Assembly: GCA_021793335.1 (NCBI GenBank)
Contig: JAJYSW010000050.1
Location: forward strand, 1 to 16,547
Length of the DNA: 16,547 bases
Direction: 5' to 3'
Source of the DNA: Actinomycetes bacterium
GTDB lineage: Bacteria; Actinomycetota; Actinomycetes; Mycobacteriales; Micromonosporaceae
Below, one piece after another: positions 13,622 to 16,547 of the stretch. Under the pieces are notes generated by a model. It made no database searches and had not been told where the DNA came from. It saw only the letters and a program-made list of their open reading frames with translations. The position numbers were made by a program, and so were the translations under genes. Positions within the stretch are counted from its first letter, which is position 1; each line of letters starts with the position of its first letter.

Positions 13622-14979
13622 AACCCGTCCTGTCGCAGAAGACGCTCGGCAGCGTGCCCGGAACCGTCCGCGTTCCGGGCACGCGCCCCACCCGCCCCGG
13701 GATGCTCCACATCGGAGCCGGTGCGTTCCATCGGGCCCATCAGGCCGTCTACACCGATGACACCGACTGGGGCATCACGATCGCCGCGCCCCGCTCCCGC
13801 GAGGTCATCGACGCACTCGCCGCCCAAGACGGCCTCTACACCGTGGCCACCCTCGGGCCCGACGGCGCCGATCTCCGTGTCGTCGGCGCGATCGTCGACA
13901 CGCTCCACATCGCCACCGAGACCGAGCGCGCCCTCGATCTCATCGCCTCCGAGGACACGCACGTGGTGACCCTCACCATCACCGAGAAGGCGTACCGCGA
14001 TCCCGAGGGCGTCCCCGGCCTCCTCGCCAGGGGCCTGGCACGCCGCGCCGAACGCAGCGGAGCGCCGTTGACGATCCTGTGCTGCGATAACCTGCCCGAT
14101 AACGGCGAGACCACCCGAGACGCCGTCGAACCGCTCCTCGACGACGCCGTCCGGGCCTGGGCCGCGGAGCACGTCGCCTTTCCCTCCAGCATGGTCGACC
14201 GGATCGTCCCGGCCTCGACCCGGGCCACCTACGACCGCGCCGCCGAGGCACTCGGCCTCGCCGACGCCGCCGCCGTCGAAGCCGAGCCGTTCACCCAGTG
14301 GGTCATCGAGGACCGCTTCGCCGGGCCCCGGCCGGACTGGAACGCGACCTTCACCGACGACGTGGCCGGCTGGGAACGTCTGAAACTGCGCACGCTCAAC
14401 GGCGTCCACTCCACGTTCGCCTACCTCGGAGCGCTCGCCGGAGTCGAGACCATCAGCGAAGCCCTCGCGCTCCCCGGCGCCCGTGGTTTCGCCGAACGGC
14501 TCATCGCCGAGCAGATCGCGCCCAGCTTCACACCGCCCGACGGCCGCAGCACCGTCGCCTACGGACAGGAAGTGCTCGAACGGTTCGCCAATCCCGGGAT
14601 CAGGCACCGCTGCATCCAGATCGCCATGGACGGCAGCCAGAAACTGCCGCAGCGCCTGTTCGCGACCATCGCCGACCTCGCCGCGGCCGGCGAACGAATC
14701 GATCACATCGCCTTGCCCTTGGCCGCCTGGATCCGCTTCTGCGCCGGGCGGGCCGACGACGGCGCCGAGCTACCGCTGGACGATCCGCTCGCGCCCGTCC
14801 TGCGCGAGAGCCTCGCCGCGGCAGGGGAGCGGCCCGCCGCGCGGGTGGAGGCTATCCTCGGTATCCGGCAGGTCGTTCCCGAGCCGGTCGCGTCCAACCG
14901 TGAGCTGCGCCTGGCCGCCACGGCATGGCTGTCCGACCTGGACCGGCACGGGGCGGCCGTGACTTTGGAGCACCTCTGA
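13618..14979 (+). CDS. Mannitol dehydrogenase-family oxidoreductase, likely fructuronate or tagaturonate reductase
   Basis: Member of the polyol-specific long-chain dehydrogenases (mannitol dehydrogenase, UxuB, UxaB). These interconvert keto sugars or ketouronates and their alcohols with NAD(H). The 453 residues hold the N-terminal MLHIGAGAFHRAHQA nucleotide-binding motif (29-43), CDNLPDNG, FPSSMVDRIVP, and the catalytic pattern K256-x4-N261-x2-H264 in KLRTLNGVHSTFAYLG. The C-terminal domain has the conserved QIAMDGSQKLPQR. Linked to uxaC, reduction of fructuronate to D-mannonate or of tagaturonate to D-altronate fits best; simple mannitol use cannot be excluded. It starts at ATG 13618 within the dehydratase stop (ATGA) and its TGA overlaps the following ATG by one base. 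Confidence 0.9.
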   Translation: MKPVLSQKTLGSVPGTVRVPGTRPTRPGMLHIGAGAFHRAHQAVYTDDTDWGITIAAPRSREVIDALAAQDGLYTVATLGPDGADLRVVGAIVDTLHIATETERALDLIASEDTHVVTLTITEKAYRDPEGVPGLLARGLARRAERSGAPLTILCCDNLPDNGETTRDAVEPLLDDAVRAWAAEHVAFPSSMVDRIVPASTRATYDRAAEALGLADAAAVEAEPFTQWVIEDRFAGPRPDWNATFTDDVAGWERLKLRTLNGVHSTFAYLGALAGVETISEALALPGARGFAERLIAEQIAPSFTPPDGRSTVAYGQEVLERFANPGIRHRCIQIAMDGSQKLPQRLFATIADLAAAGERIDHIALPLAAWIRFCAGRADDGAELPLDDPLAPVLRESLAAAGERPAARVEAILGIRQVVPEPVASNRELRLAATAWLSDLDRHGAAVTLEHL

Positions 14980-16094
14980 TGGACCTTCGCATCCCTCGCA
15001 TCGCCATCGTCGGCGCCAACGGCTACGGGCTGCACCACCGCCGCCGCATCGAGCCGAAACGCCGAGCGGGCGAGGTTGAGCTCGTCGGCCTGTGCGACAC
15101 CGCCGAGGTGGTCGAGGACCCCGACATCCCCATCGGGGACGTCCCGGTCTTCGACGACTATGAACGGCTCCTGAAGGACACCGAGCCGCACATCGTCGTC
15201 ATCGCCACCCCGCCGCCCACGCACCTGCCGATCGCCGCCGCGGCGATGCACCACGGCGCCGACGTCTACCTGGAGAAGCCGCCGGTGGCCTCGCTCGACG
15301 AGTACGGACGGCTCTACGAGACCATGGTCGAGACCGGGCGGGCCGTCCAGGTCGGATTCCAGGCGCTCGGCTCGCACGCCTTCGGGGCGCTGCGCGATGC
15401 GATGGAGGCCGGACGGCTCGGCAGCCTCGAAGCGGTCGGCGTCGCCGGCTCATGGCAGCGGCCCGATTCCTACTACCGCCGCTCCCCGTGGGCCGGGAAA
15501 CGGGAGGCGAACGGCACGCTCGTCGCCGACGGCGCGCTGGCGAATCCGTTCGCGCACGCCTCCCAGCAGGCGCTGGCGATCGCGGGGGACTGGCCGCTGG
15601 ACGGCGACGTCGAACTGGAGCGGCTGCGGTGCCGAGGGGAGATCGAGGTCGACGACACGGCGGTGTGGCGCGGCGTCAACAAGGGCGGGGTCACCGTCAC
15701 CGTCGCCGTGACCCTCTGCGGAGAGCGCAAACTCGAAGGCGACGTCTACGTGCGCGGTAGCGAGGGCGAGGCATGGCTCCAATACACGACCGACCGGCTG
15801 CGCCTGCCCGGCGATGACGAGCCGAAGCAGTACGGTCGCACCGATCTGCTGGACAATCTGCTGCTGCACCGTCGGCGGGGCGTCGGCCTCCTCTCGGGAT
15901 TGCGGCGGTCCAAGACCTTCACCGGTGTGCTGGAACAGATCTTGAACGACCCGGTCCCGCGGCTGGTCGACGCCGCGTACCTGCGGCGCGTCGGCGAGGA
16001 CCCGGTGACCCTGCTCGAAGGCGCGGACGCCGCGGTCGAGCGGGCCGCGAGGGACGGCAGGCTGTTCAGCGAGCTCGGGCTGCCCTGGGGGTAG
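14979..16094 (+). CDS. Gfo/Idh/MocA-family oxidoreductase (second, divergent type)
   Basis: The 371 residues start with a Rossmann fold (AIVGANGYGLHH, 9-20) and keep the YLEKPP motif (E99-K100-P101). The second half differs from the usual family: where KxxHxxD-type residues are expected it reads NGTLVADGALANPFAHASQQAL (178-199, here H193). From memory this GALxNPFAHA form marks a separate actinobacterial subgroup that keeps the EKP lysine, of unknown substrate and often near sugar-degrading genes. The ATG at 14979 overlaps the previous TGA by one base and has TTGGAG 8 bases before it. It is the last gene of the operon, followed by a hairpin. It is clearly not a recent copy of the first Gfo-type gene. 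Confidence 0.88.
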   Translation: MDLRIPRIAIVGANGYGLHHRRRIEPKRRAGEVELVGLCDTAEVVEDPDIPIGDVPVFDDYERLLKDTEPHIVVIATPPPTHLPIAAAAMHHGADVYLEKPPVASLDEYGRLYETMVETGRAVQVGFQALGSHAFGALRDAMEAGRLGSLEAVGVAGSWQRPDSYYRRSPWAGKREANGTLVADGALANPFAHASQQALAIAGDWPLDGDVELERLRCRGEIEVDDTAVWRGVNKGGVTVTVAVTLCGERKLEGDVYVRGSEGEAWLQYTTDRLRLPGDDEPKQYGRTDLLDNLLLHRRRGVGLLSGLRRSKTFTGVLEQILNDPVPRLVDAAYLRRVGEDPVTLLEGADAAVERAARDGRLFSELGLPWG

Positions 16095-16110
16095 CGGTCG
16101 AGTGTGAGCG

Positions 16111-16135
16111 GGCCTCCCGGGCGAACCGGGAGGTC
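16111..16135 (+). terminator. Operon-end hairpin
   Basis: CCTCCCGG (16113-16120) pairs with CCGGGAGG (16126-16133) around GCGAA, extended by one wobble and one G-C pair to 16111-16135. It lies 16 bases after the stop at 16094. No T-run follows. Confidence 0.6.
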
Positions 16136-16344
16136 CTCGGCTCCGGCGTGCTGTGACGCCCAGATGCCGATGCCGTCGGCGGTGGAAGCGAAGAGCACGC
16201 GCCGCTTGATTCGCGGAGCTGCCGGGTTGGTGCTCAGGTTTTCATCCTCTCTGTCGATGGAGGTGTGCATCGGCGACGATGCAGGCGCCATCGCATGATT
16301 TATACATAAATATCTCGATGTGTTATCGCTCTGCATCACGGAAG

Positions 16345-16356
16345 GCAAGCGGTTGC
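16345..16356. promoter_or_regulatory. LacI-type operator-like site upstream of the esterase gene
   Basis: GCAAGCGGTTGC fits GCAA-N-CG-N-TTGC exactly and is part of a 14-base exact match (16344-16357) to 10798-10811. It lies 106 bases before the ATG at 16463 in noncoding DNA, where a real operator is most believable. Confidence 0.5.
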
Positions 16357-16462
16357 GCGGATATTTTCGGCAAAGCCGACCAACGGCTCATTCGTGTATG
16401 GCGCCTCTCGAACAGGGTTCGCAGATGTGGCTTCTTGATGACTGCTGTGCTAAAAACACGCC

Positions 16463-16547
16463 ATGGCACTTTTCGACCTGCCGCTCGACCGGCTCCGCGA
16501 GTACCGCCCCAACGTCCCCGAACCGGCCGACTTCGACGAGTTCTGGA
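16463..16547 (+). CDS. Acetylxylan esterase / cephalosporin-C deacetylase-like (CE7), 5' part only
   Basis: Only 28 codons are in the window: MALFDLPLDRLREYRPN, followed by VPEPADFDEFW. This is the typical N-terminus of the acetylxylan esterase (AXE1, CE7) family, cytoplasmic serine esterases that take acetyl groups off xylo-oligosaccharides and other acetylated sugars. The catalytic triad lies beyond the window. No ribosome site precedes the ATG; AAAAACACGCC comes directly before it, so it may be leaderless, or the true start may differ. It is separated from the uronate operon by a terminator and 368 bases but shares a LacI-like site with it, which fits a common role in breaking down acetylated glucuronoxylan or similar hemicellulose. 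Confidence 0.75.
   Translation, partial: MALFDLPLDRLREYRPNVPEPADFDEFW

Larger units (their letters stand above)
16095..16462. other. Noncoding 368-bp stretch before the esterase gene, with several palindromes
   Basis: No gene is convincing here. After the operon terminator it holds TGCATCG (16266-16272) paired with CGATGCA (16277-16283), the AT-rich repeat ATTTAT-AC-ATAAAT (16298-16311), the LacI-like site at 16345-16356 and CGAAC-AGG-GTTCG (16409-16421). GC content falls from about 16290 on, as expected of a regulatory region for the gene at 16463. Short readings in both directions across 16104-16348 have no family features. Confidence 0.5.

Noticed and set aside
11226..14706. Large minus-strand frames opposite uxaC, the dehydratase and the dehydrogenase
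   Set aside because: All mirror well-supported plus-strand genes with intact active sites.
9525..16094. Idea that the two Gfo/Idh/MocA genes are a recent duplication
   Set aside because: They share only the Rossmann and EKP motifs and differ in length and second active-site motif.
15746..16348. Minus-strand and small plus-strand frames in the 16100-16350 region
   Set aside because: Overlap the end of a real gene or a terminator; no ribosome site, no family resemblance.

Overview
The window is about 16.5 kb of very GC-rich DNA with GTG starts and many ATGA-type stop/start overlaps. The proteins read like those of a high-GC actinomycete. A member of the Glycomycetales (Glycomyces or Stackebrandtia-like) is my guess, but nothing in the sequence proves a genus. 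No rRNA, tRNA or CRISPR array was seen.

Left part (1-6870), central metabolism, mostly minus strand: a frameshifted aminoglycoside-phosphotransferase-fold kinase that runs off base 1; a small unknown protein; then the minus-strand row pepA (leucyl aminopeptidase), lpdA (dihydrolipoamide dehydrogenase) and a two-lipoyl-domain 2-oxoacid dehydrogenase E2 gene. A small conserved plus-strand gene lies between pepA and lpdA and converges on pepA across a perfect 42-bp palindromic terminator. E2 and E3 are the acyltransferase and flavoprotein of a pyruvate or 2-oxoglutarate dehydrogenase complex; no E1 is present.

Middle (6871-8332): an IS200/IS605-type tnpB without tnpA, carrying a one-base frameshift near its 5' end, with a candidate right-end/guide-RNA hairpin after its stop. 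It sits between pepA and gcvT, two genes that I recall as close neighbours in mycobacteria too, so it looks like an insertion into an old housekeeping neighbourhood. A second hairpin of the same type lies just upstream of pepA.

Right part (8333-16547): gcvT (glycine cleavage T protein), then a tight plus-strand catabolic operon: Gfo/Idh/MocA oxidoreductase, uronate isomerase (uxaC), an enolase-superfamily acid-sugar dehydratase closest to L-fuconate dehydratase, a mannitol/fructuronate/tagaturonate reductase-type dehydrogenase, and a second, different Gfo/Idh/MocA protein. The last four genes overlap by 1-4 bases or lie within a few bases of each other, and a hairpin ends the operon. After a 368-bp noncoding stretch, the window ends in the first 28 codons of an acetylxylan esterase-like gene (CE7).

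The likely logic of the right part is hexuronate use. Uronate is isomerised to a ketouronate, reduced to an aldonate and dehydrated to 2-keto-3-deoxygluconate. The dehydration step would be done by an enolase-superfamily enzyme in place of UxuA or UxaA, neither of which is in the window. Sites of the form GCAA-N-CG-N-TTGC, typical of LacI-family operators, occur before the operon, inside its first gene and upstream of the esterase. This suggests shared control by a LacI-type regulator that is not in the window.
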